Part shown: piece by piece, positions 8,556 to 18,232 of the stretch
How the letters are laid out: every line of letters starts with the position of its first letter
Position numbering within the stretch: the stretch's first letter is position 1
DNA from: Halanaerobium sp. MA284_MarDTE_T2
GTDB taxonomy: Bacteria > Bacillota > Halanaerobiia > Halanaerobiales > Halanaerobiaceae
Direction of reading: 5' to 3'
Length of the DNA: 64,000 nucleotides
NCBI RefSeq assembly: GCF_003337245.1
Contig: NZ_QPJE01000001.1
Coordinates: 186,001-250,000, forward strand
Notes under the pieces: model-generated
Database searches by the model: none
Told to the model about the DNA's origin: nothing
Seen by the model: the letters and a program-made list of their open reading frames with translations, nothing else
Position numbers and translations under genes: made by a program

Positions 8556-10811
8556 TTAGATATTGTTAAAATTATCTTCTATTATTTGATCCAGATCATC
8601 TTCCTCTATTAGTACTTCACGTGGTTTACTGCCAGCATAAGGGCCGACAATACCGTCTTCTTCCATTTGATCTATTAATCTAGCTGCCCTGGAATGACCG
8701 ATATGTAATCTCCTCTGAAGCATGGAAATAGAAGCTCTATATTTTACCACTAATTTAACCGCTTCTTCATATAATGCATCCTGTTCATCATCTAAAGAAA
8801 GTTCAACATCCTTTATATCTTCAGTTTCTATTTTATAATCTGCTGAAGCCTGATTTTTTACAAAATTAGTGATTTTATTGATTTCTTCATTTGTTAAAAA
8901 AGCCCCCTGTATGCGGAGCGGTTTCTGTATTCCTACAGGGGCAAAAAGCATATCACCTTTACCCAGCAGTTTTTCTGCTCCCCCCATGTCCAGAATAGTT
9001 CGAGAATCAGTTTGAGAAGATACTGCAAAAGAAATTCTGCTCGGTATATTAGCTTTTATTAATCCAGTAATTACATCAACTGAAGGCCTCTGAGTTGCAA
9101 TAATCAAATGAATGCCGGCCGCTCTGGACATTTGGGCAAGCCGACAGATATTGTCTTCTACCTCACCGGGTGCAGCCATCATTAAGTCAGACAGTTCATC
9201 TATAATGACAACAATATAAGGGAGTTTTTCTTCTTCAATTTCACACTGTTTATTATATGATTCTATACCCCGACTGCCTGTTTCAGAAAACAGCTCATAG
9301 CGGCTTTCCATTTCATCGACCACCAGTTTTAGAACATTTGCTGCTTTTTTCGGATCGGTTACCACTGGTGTCAGCAGATGGGGCAGCCCTCTATATGTAT
9401 TTAATTCTACTTTTTTAGGATCAACCAGCAGCAGCTTAACTTCATCAGGATGCGATCTGTACAAAATACTGCTTATCATTGTATTGATACATACACTTTT
9501 TCCTGAACCCGTAGCACCAGCTACCAGCAGATGAGGCATTTTACTTAGATCAAAAACTATTGTTTCCCCATCTATACCCTTACCCAGAGCTAAAGTTAGC
9601 TGTGCATCTGCATTTTGAAATTCATTAGAAGCAATTACATCTCTAAAAGATACATTTACATTTTTACCGTGGGGTACCTCTATTCCAACAGCAGCTTTAC
9701 CAGGAATAGGTGCTTCAATACGTACATCACGAGCCGCTAAAGCAAGAGCTATATCATCTGATAGATTTACGATTTTGCTTACTTTGACTCCTGTAGCAGG
9801 CTGTATTTCGTATCTTGTAATTGTTGGACCGTGATTTACATTAATTACTTTTGCATTAACTCCAAAGCTTGCCAGAGTTTCTTCTAAAAGTTTGCTTTTA
9901 TTTTCAAGTTTAATTTTTTTCTTGCCACTGCTGTTTAATAGTGAAATCCCCGGAAAATTATAATTTCCTCTTTTTTCTCCCTTTTCTTTAATGTTTTTAG
10001 ACTGATCTTTTGTCAAATCAAAGTCTTCAATCAGTTTCTTTTTTGATAATGTTTTTTTAGGCTTAATTTTATTTTCTTCTTCCATTACATCAGAATTGTT
10101 ATAAGATTCCAAACTACTTTCAGAAGTATCTTCTGTAATATCTAAACTATCTCTGTTAATTTGATTTTTTTGTCTGTTATCTTCCTTTTTCTTCCTACTT
10201 TGAGATATATTTTTAATTTTATTCATTGTATTATAATAAAATATTTTTAAACTGTCGGCTTCATTTAAAAATTTATTTTTTATTTTTGCAGATAATTCTA
10301 ATGGAAATAAAAATGCTTTTTTAATTTTTGCAAATAAGCTGTCCAAAAATATATCAAACCAGAGAAGTATACCTGTAAAAAGAACTATTGAAAGAACTGT
10401 ATATGCTGCTGTTTTCCCAAATAATTTAAATAAAAACCAGCTTACAGATTGACCAATAATACCACCACTGCTGTCAGCAGCTTGTTCGATATTATTAAAA
10501 TTTCTGTCAGTTAAATTTATTATACTAATTACAGCTATTATAGTTATAAAAAAACCGGCAGAACGGAGAGAAAATTTAATTTTTTCCGATTTAATAAATT
10601 TAATTCCAAGATATACAAAAATAATGGGAACTGTATAGGCTCCATAGCCGAGCAAATAGTAATATAATCTGGAAATAAAACTTCCGAGCATTCCTGCTGA
10701 AGAGCTTAATAGAGAAATTCCGCTGATTATACCCAGGGTAATAAAAAAAATGCCCAGAATCTCGTTTTTTCTTTTTTCTATATGATTTTTGTTGTTGGTG
10801 TTTCGGCTCAC
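8556..10811 (-). CDS. ftsK: DNA translocase FtsK/SpoIIIE
   Basis: The 751-residue protein pumps chromosomal DNA at the division septum. N-terminal membrane helices occupy about residues 20-175, followed by a charged linker to about 280 and then the motor. The Walker A motif GATGSGKSV lies near 432 and the Walker B-like [11 protein letters not shown] near 535. The C-terminal winged-helix gamma domain ([26 protein letters not shown]) binds the orienting DNA motif. The start is GTG, 7-9 nt after AAGGGAGG. It lies 36 bp after uppP and 23 bp before the ABC ATPase, matching spoIIIE context in Bacillus. Confidence 0.95.
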   Translation of the reverse strand: MSRNTNNKNHIEKRKNEILGIFFITLGIISGISLLSSSAGMLGSFISRLYYYLLGYGAYTVPIIFVYLGIKFIKSEKIKFSLRSAGFFITIIAVISIINLTDRNFNNIEQAADSSGGIIGQSVSWFLFKLFGKTAAYTVLSIVLFTGILLWFDIFLDSLFAKIKKAFLFPLELSAKIKNKFLNEADSLKIFYYNTMNKIKNISQSRKKKEDNRQKNQINRDSLDITEDTSESSLESYNNSDVMEEENKIKPKKTLSKKKLIEDFDLTKDQSKNIKEKGEKRGNYNFPGISLLNSSGKKKIKLENKSKLLEETLASFGVNAKVINVNHGPTITRYEIQPATGVKVSKIVNLSDDIALALAARDVRIEAPIPGKAAVGIEVPHGKNVNVSFRDVIASNEFQNADAQLTLALGKGIDGETIVFDLSKMPHLLVAGATGSGKSVCINTMISSILYRSHPDEVKLLLVDPKKVELNTYRGLPHLLTPVVTDPKKAANVLKLVVDEMESRYELFSETGSRGIESYNKQCEIEEEKLPYIVVIIDELSDLMMAAPGEVEDNICRLAQMSRAAGIHLIIATQRPSVDVITGLIKANIPSRISFAVSSQTDSRTILDMGGAEKLLGKGDMLFAPVGIQKPLRIQGAFLTNEEINKITNFVKNQASADYKIETEDIKDVELSLDDEQDALYEEAVKLVVKYRASISMLQRRLHIGHSRAARLIDQMEEDGIVGPYAGSKPREVLIEEDDLDQIIEDNFNNI

Positions 10812-10847
10812 CCTGAGTCCTCCCTTCTATCAATAATAATTCTTTAA

Positions 10848-11630
10848 TTACTTTAATAATCCTGCAGATATAATTACAAATATACCTATTATCCAGCAGT
10901 AATAACTAAAATAGACCAATTTTCCTTCTTTTAAAATTTTTAATAAAAATTTTATGGCAAAAAAGCCTGATAATGCAGCAGAAATAATACCTGCCAAAAT
11001 TGGGATAACATTTAAGCTGCCCAGTCCAGCTGTAGGAATATCCTTAAGCTGTAAAATTCCTGCACCGGCAATGACAGGTATAGAAATAAGAAATGAAAAT
11101 CTGGCTGCAGATGTTCTGTTTAATCCCTGTAGAAGTGAAGCAGCAATTGTAGAACCAGAACGAGAAATTCCAGGAATTATTGCACCTGATTGAGCCAGTC
11201 CAACAATAACAGGCTGCCAGAATTTAAGATTTTCTATCTCTTTATCACCACTACTGTATTTTTCAGTAATATATAAAATAATTCCAGTAATTATTAGCAT
11301 AAATCCTGTTACAATAGGATTGGAAAATAAGCTTTCAAAAAAATCTTCAAATAAAATGCCGATAATTCCTGTTGGTATTACTGCCAATAAAATAAAAATA
11401 GTTTCTCTGTGTCGATTTTTTTTTAATAATAATATTTCTTTTATTTCAGTCCAAAAAATAATAAAAATTGGTATGAGTGTACCTAAATGTAAAAAAACAT
11501 TAAAAAGCATCTGCTTTTCTTTTATTTGAAAAAAATACTGAAATAATACAAGGTGACCTGAACTGCTGATAGGCAAAAATTCTGTTAATCCCTGTATTAA
11601 TCCCAAAAAAACTGCCTGAAAAAATGACAT
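10848..11630 (-). CDS. uppP: Undecaprenyl-diphosphatase UppP/BacA
   Basis: This 260-residue membrane enzyme dephosphorylates undecaprenyl pyrophosphate and so recycles the lipid carrier for peptidoglycan. Hallmarks are the N-terminal GLIQGLTEFLPISSSGHL (about 10-27) and the second motif PGISRSGSTI near 158, both of which form the active site. Seven or eight hydrophobic helices are apparent. The ATG has a GAGGAGTTGGAG leader. A promoter at 11670-11698 precedes it, so it may head the uppP-ftsK-ABC-DUF3388-rodZ unit. Confidence 0.95.
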   Translation of the reverse strand: MSFFQAVFLGLIQGLTEFLPISSSGHLVLFQYFFQIKEKQMLFNVFLHLGTLIPIFIIFWTEIKEILLLKKNRHRETIFILLAVIPTGIIGILFEDFFESLFSNPIVTGFMLIITGIILYITEKYSSGDKEIENLKFWQPVIVGLAQSGAIIPGISRSGSTIAASLLQGLNRTSAARFSFLISIPVIAGAGILQLKDIPTAGLGSLNVIPILAGIISAALSGFFAIKFLLKILKEGKLVYFSYYCWIIGIFVIISAGLLK

Positions 11631-11669
11631 TTATTCTCCAACTCCTCAAAATTTATTTACTTATCTATT

Positions 11670-11698
11670 ATTCTATATTATGCAGTAAATATGTGCAA
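11670..11698 (-). promoter_or_regulatory. Putative sigma-A promoter for uppP
   Basis: On the minus strand TTGCAC and TAGAAT are separated by 17 bp, 39 bp upstream of the uppP start and just past the rnj terminator. Confidence 0.5.
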
Positions 11699-11700
11699 AC

Positions 11701-11735
11701 ATATAAAACCAGCTGTTTTTAAGCAGCTGGTTAAA
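11701..11735 (-). terminator. Terminator after rnj
   Basis: A perfect 9-bp stem AACCAGCTG / CAGCTGGTT with an 8-nt loop is followed by TTATAT on the minus strand. It lies 11 bp after the rnj stop codon. Confidence 0.75.
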
Positions 11736-11745
11736 ATCAAAATAA

Positions 11746-13422
11746 TTATACTTCCATTATTATTGGTAAAATCATTGGATTTCTCTTAATTTTCTTATAT
11801 ATATAATTATTTAATGAATTGCGGATAGTATTTTTAAGCACAGACCATTCTGTAATATTTTTTTCTTCACATTCTTTTAGAGAATCCTCAACACGCTGTG
11901 TTGCTGCTTCGATTAGTTCTTCAGATTCCCTAATATAAACAAATCCTCTTGTTATAATATCCGGTCCAGCAAGTATATTACCTTTTTTGTCGATTGTAAC
12001 AACAACAATGATAATACCGTCCTCAGATAAAAGTCTTCTGTCTCTCAGTACAATATTTCCGACATCTCCAATACCAAGACCATCTATTAGAACATCCCCG
12101 GACTGAACACTGCACTCTTTACTGACCGAACTGTCAGTAAATTTAATTTTATCACCAATTTCTGCAATATAGATATTCTCTTTAGGTATACCATTTTTCT
12201 CAGCTAGGTCTGCATGTTTGTAAAGATGTCTAAATTCTCCATGTGTTGGCACAAAAAACTTTGGTTTAACAAGATTTAACATTAACTTAAGTTCTTCCTG
12301 ACTGGCATGTCCGGAAACATGGACACCGGATACATTTTCATAAATAACATTTGCTCCGCGCTTAAATAATTTATTTATAGTTTCACCTACAAATTTTTCG
12401 TTGCCCGGTATTGCTGAAGCAGAGATCATAACTGTATCACCATCTTTAATATTTATATGGTAATGATCACCTCTTGCCATTCTAGTTAAAGCAGCCATAG
12501 GTTCTCCCTGACTCCCTGTTGTAAGCAGTGTAACTCTACTGTCAGGCAGATTTGAACATTCTCTAATATCTACAATCATGTCATCAGGAATCTGCAGATA
12601 TCCAAGTCGACGGGCAATATCAACATTGTTTATCATACTTCTGCCGGTAAAGGCAATTTTTCTATCATATTTAAAAGCCGCATCTACAACCTGCTGTACA
12701 CGGTGAATATTAGAAGCAAATGTTGCAACAATAATCCTTTCTCGCGCCCCTCTAAAAATTTCATCTACTGTTTTACCGACAACTCTTTCAGAAAGAGTAT
12801 ATCCTTCTCTTTCAACATTGGTGCTGTCAGAAAAGAGGGCCAGCACCCCCTGCTCACTATCACCAAGTTCTGCAAGTTTGTGATAATCAGCAACTTCACC
12901 ATCTATAGGAGTCTGATCAAATTTAAAATCACTTGCATAGATAATTGGACCTAAAGGAGTATGAAGAGCCAGTGCACATGTATCAGCAATACTGTGATTT
13001 ACCCGTACAAACTCTACAGTAAAACTGCCGACATTGATTTTTTTACCTGGATGCACAACTTTGAGCCTTCTATCCTTTAACAGCTGATGTTCTTTTAACT
13101 TCCCTTCCAGAAAACCGAGAGTTAATTTAGTTCCATAAACAGGGACATCCAGATCCTTAAGCAGATATGGGAGTCCTCCTATATGGTCTTCATGTCCATG
13201 TGTTAAAACAATTCCATTAACCCTGTCTTTATTATCCAGGACATAACTGAAATCAGGAATAACTAGATCAATCCCTAAAAGATCATTTTCCGGAAATTTA
13301 ACACCTGAATCTACAATTAACATTTCATCCCCGATTTCAAGTACCATCATATTCTTTCCAATCTCTCCCACTCCACCGAGAGGAGTCATCGTAACTTCAC
13401 TTATTTTATTTTTCTTACTCAT
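11746..13422 (-). CDS. rnj: Ribonuclease J
   Basis: The 558-residue metallo-beta-lactamase/beta-CASP nuclease matures and degrades RNA, with endonuclease and 5' exonuclease activity in the family. The zinc motif THGHEDHIGG lies near residue 74, further ligands lie in NHSIAD and YASDFKFD, the beta-CASP segment carries FSDSTNVEREGYT, and SGHAS and PTHGEFRH follow. Whether it corresponds to J1 or J2 is uncertain; the position downstream of asd resembles Bacillus rnjB. The ATG follows GGAGGTG at 13 nt, which is rather far. A promoter and a long AT-rich leader precede it. Confidence 0.93.
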   Translation of the reverse strand: MSKKNKISEVTMTPLGGVGEIGKNMMVLEIGDEMLIVDSGVKFPENDLLGIDLVIPDFSYVLDNKDRVNGIVLTHGHEDHIGGLPYLLKDLDVPVYGTKLTLGFLEGKLKEHQLLKDRRLKVVHPGKKINVGSFTVEFVRVNHSIADTCALALHTPLGPIIYASDFKFDQTPIDGEVADYHKLAELGDSEQGVLALFSDSTNVEREGYTLSERVVGKTVDEIFRGARERIIVATFASNIHRVQQVVDAAFKYDRKIAFTGRSMINNVDIARRLGYLQIPDDMIVDIRECSNLPDSRVTLLTTGSQGEPMAALTRMARGDHYHINIKDGDTVMISASAIPGNEKFVGETINKLFKRGANVIYENVSGVHVSGHASQEELKLMLNLVKPKFFVPTHGEFRHLYKHADLAEKNGIPKENIYIAEIGDKIKFTDSSVSKECSVQSGDVLIDGLGIGDVGNIVLRDRRLLSEDGIIIVVVTIDKKGNILAGPDIITRGFVYIRESEELIEAATQRVEDSLKECEEKNITEWSVLKNTIRNSLNNYIYKKIKRNPMILPIIMEV

Positions 13423-13555
13423 TTATAAAACAAAACACCTCCAAAATATTTAAAAAACAAACATTTTCATCAAATTAAAACAACAACTACCATACTTAAA
13501 ATAAAATATAATTAACGACAAAATAATACATATCCGTTCTCAAAGCGTTATTACT

Positions 13556-13584
13556 ATTATACATTGATGATGATAAAAAAACAA
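13556..13584 (-). promoter_or_regulatory. Putative sigma-A promoter for rnj
   Basis: On the minus strand TTGTTT and a perfect TATAAT are 17 bp apart. The predicted leader is about 125 nt and AT-rich. The -35 box overlaps the region just after the asd stop. Confidence 0.55.
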
Positions 13585-13601
13585 GTGGCCAAATAGTTTT
13601 C

Positions 13602-14618
13602 TTAACTTATTAAATTATTTTCAATTAAGTATTCAGCAATCTGAACAGTATTTAAAGCAGCACCTTTGCGGAGATTATTAGCAGCTATCCAGAGATTAAC
13701 AGAATTTTTTTGAGAATAATCTCTTCTAATACGTCCCACCAAAATTTTATCTGTTTTTTCAGTATCAGTCTGCAAAGGATAAAGTTCTTTTTCTGGATTA
13801 TCTACTACTTTAATATTTTTAAAATTATTTAATTCATTTTTTAATTCCTCAAGATCAAATTCGCGTTTAAGTTCCACATTAACTGATTCAGCATGTCCGA
13901 ATATTACAGGAGTTCTTACACAGGTTGCTGTAATGGACAGTTTGTTCTCATTTAAAATTTTTCTGGTTTCATTTACCATTTTTATCTCTTCTTTTGTATA
14001 ATTATTTTCCAAAAAATCATCAATTTGAGGAATAGAATTAAACGCTATCTGATGGTTAAAATTTTCTTTTTTAATTTCTTCATTATTTAAAAATGATCTA
14101 CTCTGAGAAAGCAGTTCATCTACTGCCTTTTTACCGGCTCCAGAAACAGCCTGGTATGTACTTATAACCAGTCTTTTAAGACCATATTTTTTTAATAGTG
14201 GCTGTAAAACAACTACCATCTGTATGGTAGAACAGTTTGGATTAGCAATTATTGACACCTTATCAGTAAGTATACTGCCGTTTACTTCAGGTACTACCAA
14301 TGGAACATCTTTATTCATCCTAAAAGCACTGCTGTTATCAATAACTACACCACCATTTTTTGTAACTAGAGGTGCAATTTCTTCAGCAGCACTGCTGCCT
14401 GCACTAAAAAGTGCTATGTCGATATTTTTAAAAGAATTTTCCTCTACCTCTTCTACTATTATATCTTTCCCTAAAAATTCTAATTTTTTTCCTGCAGAGC
14501 GGCTGGAAGCAAATAAGCGGAGAGTATTTATCGGGAAATTTCTTTCTTTAAAAATTTTAAGCATTTCTCTGCCAACAAGTCCAGTGGCACCAACTACAGC
14601 TATATTATAATTTTTCAA
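13602..14618 (-). CDS. asd: Aspartate-semialdehyde dehydrogenase
   Basis: The 338-residue enzyme reduces aspartyl phosphate to aspartate semialdehyde, the branch point to lysine, threonine and methionine. The NADP-binding motif GATGLVGREML lies at residues 10-20. The active-site cysteine is in NPNCSTIQ near 130, and the substrate-binding HAESV segment lies near 238. The start is TTG; AAGGAGG sits inside the last codons of the EamA gene, one base separates that stop from this start, and translation is likely coupled. The partner kinase gene lysC lies about 16 kb away with hom and thrB. Confidence 0.95.
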   Translation of the reverse strand: MKNYNIAVVGATGLVGREMLKIFKERNFPINTLRLFASSRSAGKKLEFLGKDIIVEEVEENSFKNIDIALFSAGSSAAEEIAPLVTKNGGVVIDNSSAFRMNKDVPLVVPEVNGSILTDKVSIIANPNCSTIQMVVVLQPLLKKYGLKRLVISTYQAVSGAGKKAVDELLSQSRSFLNNEEIKKENFNHQIAFNSIPQIDDFLENNYTKEEIKMVNETRKILNENKLSITATCVRTPVIFGHAESVNVELKREFDLEELKNELNNFKNIKVVDNPEKELYPLQTDTEKTDKILVGRIRRDYSQKNSVNLWIAANNLRKGAALNTVQIAEYLIENNLIS

Positions 14619-14619
14619 A

Positions 14620-15546
14620 TTATAATTCCTCCTTCTTTAATTTTACAGGTTTTGCAAAATAATTTGTTCCCCAAACTCCAAGTATAATCATAAAAGCACC
14701 AATACCCTGAAAGAAATAAAAACTTTCATCTCTAAAAAAAACACCGGCAATTATTGAGACAACTGTAGTTAAATTGGCAAATACAGCAGCCTGAGCTGCA
14801 TTGATTCTCGAAAGAGTGTAATTCATCATAAAAAATGCAATTACTGATGAAAATATACCAAGATATATAACAGCACTTAGCACCTTTATATTGGTTAATG
14901 GAGTAAAATAATTGCTTAAAGAAAAATTTTTATTAACTAAAGATATAAGATTAAATAATATGGCTCCAAACCACATCATAATATAAGTAATTTCTACCGG
15001 ACGAAAATGTAGTGATAATTTTCGCGAAAGGACATTGTATAAGGCACCTGCAGTAACAGCACCACATAATAAAGCCAGTCCTAAAAAATTACCTTCTATT
15101 TTACTGCTGCCTCTGTTTAATACTATAAATAACACACCGGCCACAGATAGTATGACAAATAATATCTGCTTGAAAGTGGGTTTTTCATCTAAAAAAATGG
15201 CACCTATTATAGTTACAATAACAGGAATTAGTGCGATCATCATTCCGGCTTCTGAAGAAGTAGTATACATTATTCCACTTGTTTCAAATATAAAATAAAG
15301 GCCGGGCTGAAACAGTGCCAGAACTAACAGCATTTTAATATTTTTTCCTTTAAAGCTGATATCAATAAATCCAGCTATTTTTAAAATAGTCAGGGAAACT
15401 GCTGCAAGTGCAAAACGAAAACCAAGCAGGTGAAAAGGAGATATTATCTCCAGTCCCTCCTTGGTGAACAAAAACGAAAATCCGAATATTATGCTGAAAA
15501 TAGAGCCTGAAATATAAGGTAAATATGATTTTATATTTTTAAACAA
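14620..15546 (-). CDS. EamA/DMT-family transporter
   Basis: The 308-residue protein has about ten hydrophobic helices arranged as two EamA repeats (SGSIFSIIFGFSFLF in the first, LLCGAVTAGALYNVLSRK in the second). Members export amino acids or metabolites, and the substrate cannot be told here. Longer starts would overlap the methylase gene by 46 bp, whereas a TTG 7 nt after GAAAGGAG gives a clean 17-bp spacer, so TTG was chosen. It is followed by asd with coupled translation, which suggests but does not prove an amino-acid role. Confidence 0.82.
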   Translation of the reverse strand: MFKNIKSYLPYISGSIFSIIFGFSFLFTKEGLEIISPFHLLGFRFALAAVSLTILKIAGFIDISFKGKNIKMLLVLALFQPGLYFIFETSGIMYTTSSEAGMMIALIPVIVTIIGAIFLDEKPTFKQILFVILSVAGVLFIVLNRGSSKIEGNFLGLALLCGAVTAGALYNVLSRKLSLHFRPVEITYIMMWFGAILFNLISLVNKNFSLSNYFTPLTNIKVLSAVIYLGIFSSVIAFFMMNYTLSRINAAQAAVFANLTTVVSIIAGVFFRDESFYFFQGIGAFMIILGVWGTNYFAKPVKLKKEEL

Positions 15547-15563
15547 AATTAAGCTCCTTTCAA

Positions 15564-16706
15564 CTAATTTCTCGGCGGCCAGGGGCCGTAATATTGATAA
15601 TACTGACATTCTATACCACCATTGTATAGTTTGCGTCGTTTGCTGGCTTTTTTTCCGAAAATATCTTCAAAATTAGAGTGTGATGATAGAATATAATAGG
15701 ACCAGGTTTCAAGAGGAAGAAGTTTTTCTCCCATCTGACGGTAAAGTTCTTCTACCTCTTTACGTTCTGACAGCCTTTCCCCATAAGGTGGATTACAGAT
15801 AATATAGCCGTACTTTCGACCTGTAGAAAAGTCTTTAAAATCTTTTTCCTGAAAGTGAATCAGATCAGATACTCCAGCATTCTCAGCATTATAACGCGCT
15901 GCACTTACAGAATCCGGGTCACTATCATATCCCATTATTAATCTAGCATCTGCAGAATGGTTTATTTTTTCTTCAGCCTCTTTTCTTACTTTCCCCCAGA
16001 GTCCATTTTCAAAGATGGACCACTTTTCTGCTGCAAAATCCCTATTTAAACCTGGTGCAATGTTTTTTGCCATCATGGCAGCTTCTATAGGTATGGTACC
16101 TGATCCAGCAAAAGGATCAATCAGTATGCGATCTCTGTCCCATCTGCTTAGATAAATCATACCTGCTGCAATAGTTTCCTGCAGGGGAGCTGCTACAGAA
16201 GCTTTTCTGTAGCCTCTTTTGTGGAGTCCTGTTCCAGAAGTGTCAATTGTAAGTACTGCTTTATCTTTATAAAGTGCCACTTCTATTGGAAATTCTGCTC
16301 CATCTTCTTCAAACCAGCTGATATTATATTTTTCTTTCATACTGTCTACGACAGCTTTTTTGGTGACAGACTGACAGGCAGGTACACTGTCAAGTTTTGA
16401 ATCAATAGATTTTCCACTGACAGGAAATTCAGCGTTTTTAGGAAGCCACTCACTCCAGGGAAGATTTTTTACTCCTTCATAAAGCTGATCAAAGTTCTCC
16501 GCTTTAAATTCTCCCATTTTAATTAATACTCTTTCTGCTGTTCTCAACCAGAGATTGGCTTCTGCTGCTGCCTTTAGATCTCCTTTAAAAGTTGTTCTAC
16601 CGTTTTTTACTTCAGTAATTTCATATCCTAATTTTTTTATTTCTTTTTTTACAAGTGCTTCCATTCCAAAAGTACTTGTAGCTGTGATTAATATATCATC
16701 CAACAA
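15564..16706 (-). CDS. THUMP-domain 23S rRNA/RNA methyltransferase (YpsC / RlmL-N type)
   Basis: This 380-residue SAM-dependent N2-guanine RNA methyltransferase is of the YpsC/RlmKL family. An N-terminal ferredoxin-like/THUMP part covers about 1-155. The catalytic Rossmann domain has the SAM-binding IDPFAGSGTIPIEAA near 190 and the catalytic NPPYGERL near 305. It acts on the large ribosomal RNA in homologues. The start is TTG; two TTG codons are adjacent and either could be used, behind GGGAGG. It starts 1 nt after pncA ends and is part of the acyP-pncA-methylase-EamA-asd run. Confidence 0.88.
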   Translation of the reverse strand: MLDDILITATSTFGMEALVKKEIKKLGYEITEVKNGRTTFKGDLKAAAEANLWLRTAERVLIKMGEFKAENFDQLYEGVKNLPWSEWLPKNAEFPVSGKSIDSKLDSVPACQSVTKKAVVDSMKEKYNISWFEEDGAEFPIEVALYKDKAVLTIDTSGTGLHKRGYRKASVAAPLQETIAAGMIYLSRWDRDRILIDPFAGSGTIPIEAAMMAKNIAPGLNRDFAAEKWSIFENGLWGKVRKEAEEKINHSADARLIMGYDSDPDSVSAARYNAENAGVSDLIHFQEKDFKDFSTGRKYGYIICNPPYGERLSERKEVEELYRQMGEKLLPLETWSYYILSSHSNFEDIFGKKASKRRKLYNGGIECQYYQYYGPWPPRN

Positions 16707-17312
16707 TTAAACCTCCCTCTTTAAATTAACACCATTTTCTTTTAAATCATCTGCATGCTGATTAAAATTTTTTTTATCTACAGCTTTTACAGCCGGTAGA
16801 AATATATTTGTTTTAAAATTATTATTTACTGCATCTAAAGCCGTATATTTTACACAGACATCAAATGCAAGGCCGCAGATATCTATTTCTTTAATATTTA
16901 ATCCCTTTAACAGTCCATTTAAGCCCAGGTCTGTACCATCATTATCCTGAAATGCAGAATAACTGTCAACATCATTTTCGGTACCTTTACGCAGTATATA
17001 ATCAAATTTATTGCTATCTATATCCGGGTGAAAATCAGCCCCATATGTGCCCTGAATACAGTGATCAGGCCATAGTACAGGACCAATTCCCTTTTCTTTT
17101 TCATAAGGTGTAAATGCTTCCATATTATGAGTGGAGGCAAAACTCCTGTGGCCGGCAGGATGCCAGTCCTGTGATGCTATAACAATATTATAACTATTAT
17201 TAGATAGCAGTTTATTTACAGCAGGATTAATTTTAGATGCTTCAGAAACTGCAAGATTACCATTTTCATAAAAATCATTCTGAAGGTCAACAAGTAATAA
17301 GGCTTTACGCAA
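16707..17312 (-). CDS. pncA: Nicotinamidase (isochorismatase-like)
   Basis: The 201-residue cysteine hydrolase converts nicotinamide to nicotinate for NAD salvage. The catalytic aspartate lies in LLVDLQNDF (residues 6-14). Metal-binding residues are in the SQDWHPAGHRSF segment near 46-57, the catalytic lysine in the YILRKGTE segment near 110, and the catalytic cysteine in CGLAFDVCVKYTALDA near 146-161. The start is TTG, 9 nt after GGGAGG. Other isochorismatase-like hydrolases remain possible, but the DWHP and FDVCV motifs favour PncA. Confidence 0.9.
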   Translation of the reverse strand: MRKALLLVDLQNDFYENGNLAVSEASKINPAVNKLLSNNSYNIVIASQDWHPAGHRSFASTHNMEAFTPYEKEKGIGPVLWPDHCIQGTYGADFHPDIDSNKFDYILRKGTENDVDSYSAFQDNDGTDLGLNGLLKGLNIKEIDICGLAFDVCVKYTALDAVNNNFKTNIFLPAVKAVDKKNFNQHADDLKENGVNLKREV

Positions 17313-17361
17313 AGTTTTTCCCTCCCTTTTAATCTGTATCTTGATATTTAAGATTTTGTTT

Positions 17362-17643
17362 TTAAAATCTTATTTCAAACTGTTCAAATTCACCGAGATT
17401 TTCATCCTGAATTTCAATATGCTTAACATCTGCAAATGAAGGTCCTTCTTTAATAAAAGAAATCATCTGTTTTATTTTTTCTTTTTCTCCCTGAATTACT
17501 ATTTCTACTCTGCCATCACGGAGGTTTTTAGCCCATCCTTTTATTTTAAGTCCGGCAGCCTGACTGCGCAAAAAGGCTCTAAAACCAACCCCCTGTACTC
17601 GTCCTGATACAAAAATGTGTTTCTGAACAATATTACTGCTCAA
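17362..17643 (-). CDS. acyP: Acylphosphatase
   Basis: The 93-residue enzyme hydrolyses acyl phosphates. The phosphate-binding loop GRVQGVGFRAF (residues 14-24) contains the catalytic arginine, and the catalytic asparagine is in GWAKNLRDGRVE near 36-47. The length is typical. The start is TTG, 8 nt after GGAGG. It heads a five-gene run ending in asd and has a promoter just upstream. Confidence 0.95.
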   Translation of the reverse strand: MSSNIVQKHIFVSGRVQGVGFRAFLRSQAAGLKIKGWAKNLRDGRVEIVIQGEKEKIKQMISFIKEGPSFADVKHIEIQDENLGEFEQFEIRF

Positions 17644-17675
17644 TTAATACACCTCCATCAGCTTTTCTTTAATCT

Positions 17676-17705
17676 ATTATAATCAAAAATTTATTATATA
17701 TGCAA
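17676..17705 (-). promoter_or_regulatory. Putative promoter for acyP
   Basis: A perfect TATAAT lies 18 bp after TTGCAT on the minus strand, with the -10 box 32 bp before the acyP start. A second TATAAT lies further upstream, around 17737, without a clear -35 box. Confidence 0.5.
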
Positions 17706-17766
17706 ATAAGATTTTAAGATATTTTTAGCTCTATTATACTCTATTTTTTTATCGAATACTGCTAAT

Positions 17767-17795
17767 TTGACATTGGCTTATGCAGATGTTAACAT
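17767..17795 (+). promoter_or_regulatory. Promoter of the ylbF-like gene (extended -10)
   Basis: A perfect TTGACA is followed after 17 bp by TAACAT, with TG in the extended -10 position (TGTTAACAT). The start codon is 38 bp further on. Confidence 0.75.
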
Positions 17796-17833
17796 AAGTA
17801 TTGGTTGATAAAACTAAAAAATGAGGTGAAATA

Positions 17834-18184
17834 ATGGCAACAGTAATGAATCATGCCGAAAAACTGGCAGATGCAATTGTAGAATCAAAAGAATTTCAGG
17901 ACCTGAAAGAAAAGGAATCTAACATGGTAGAAGATAGTGAGGCAAAAGAAATGTTAGATGAGTTAAATGCCAAATATCAGCAGGTACAGATGATGCAGCA
18001 GAATGGTAAGCAGATAACTCAGGATCAGCAGCAAGAATTAGCTGCAATGGAACAAAAAATGCAAAAAAACGAACTTATCTCTGATTTTAATGAAGCACAG
18101 AAACATTTTAATCAGTTGATGAATTCTGTAAATCAGGTTATTACTAACAAACTGCAGAATTATGACAAAGAAAATGCTGAATAA
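17834..18184 (+). CDS. YlbF/YmcA family (DUF964) regulator
   Basis: The 116-residue all-helical protein is rich in Gln, Glu and Lys with heptad-like spacing, typical of the Com_YlbF family. In Bacillus YlbF, YmcA and YaaT form an iron-sulfur complex that stimulates RNase Y-dependent mRNA cleavage and phosphorelay activation. Which of the paralogues this represents is not clear. The ATG follows GAGGTG. It is the only plus-strand protein gene in the window and forms a monocistronic unit with its own promoter and terminator. Confidence 0.85.
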   Translation: MATVMNHAEKLADAIVESKEFQDLKEKESNMVEDSEAKEMLDELNAKYQQVQMMQQNGKQITQDQQQELAAMEQKMQKNELISDFNEAQKHFNQLMNSVNQVITNKLQNYDKENAE

Positions 18185-18200
18185 CTCATGCTGAATATAA

Positions 18201-18232
18201 AGCCACAGCTTTTTAGCTGTGGCTATTCTTTT
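18201..18232. terminator. Bidirectional terminator between ylbF-like gene and the BaiN-type gene
   Basis: A perfect 10-bp stem AGCCACAGCT / AGCTGTGGCT with a TTTT loop is followed by ATTCTTTT on the plus strand. The minus-strand version runs through the stop codon of the flavoprotein gene. Confidence 0.8.

Noticed and set aside
10600-10833. Minus-strand 77-codon frame overlapping the start of ftsK
   Set aside because: It overlaps ftsK in another frame and has no recognisable product; ftsK has a good GTG start with AAGGGAGG.
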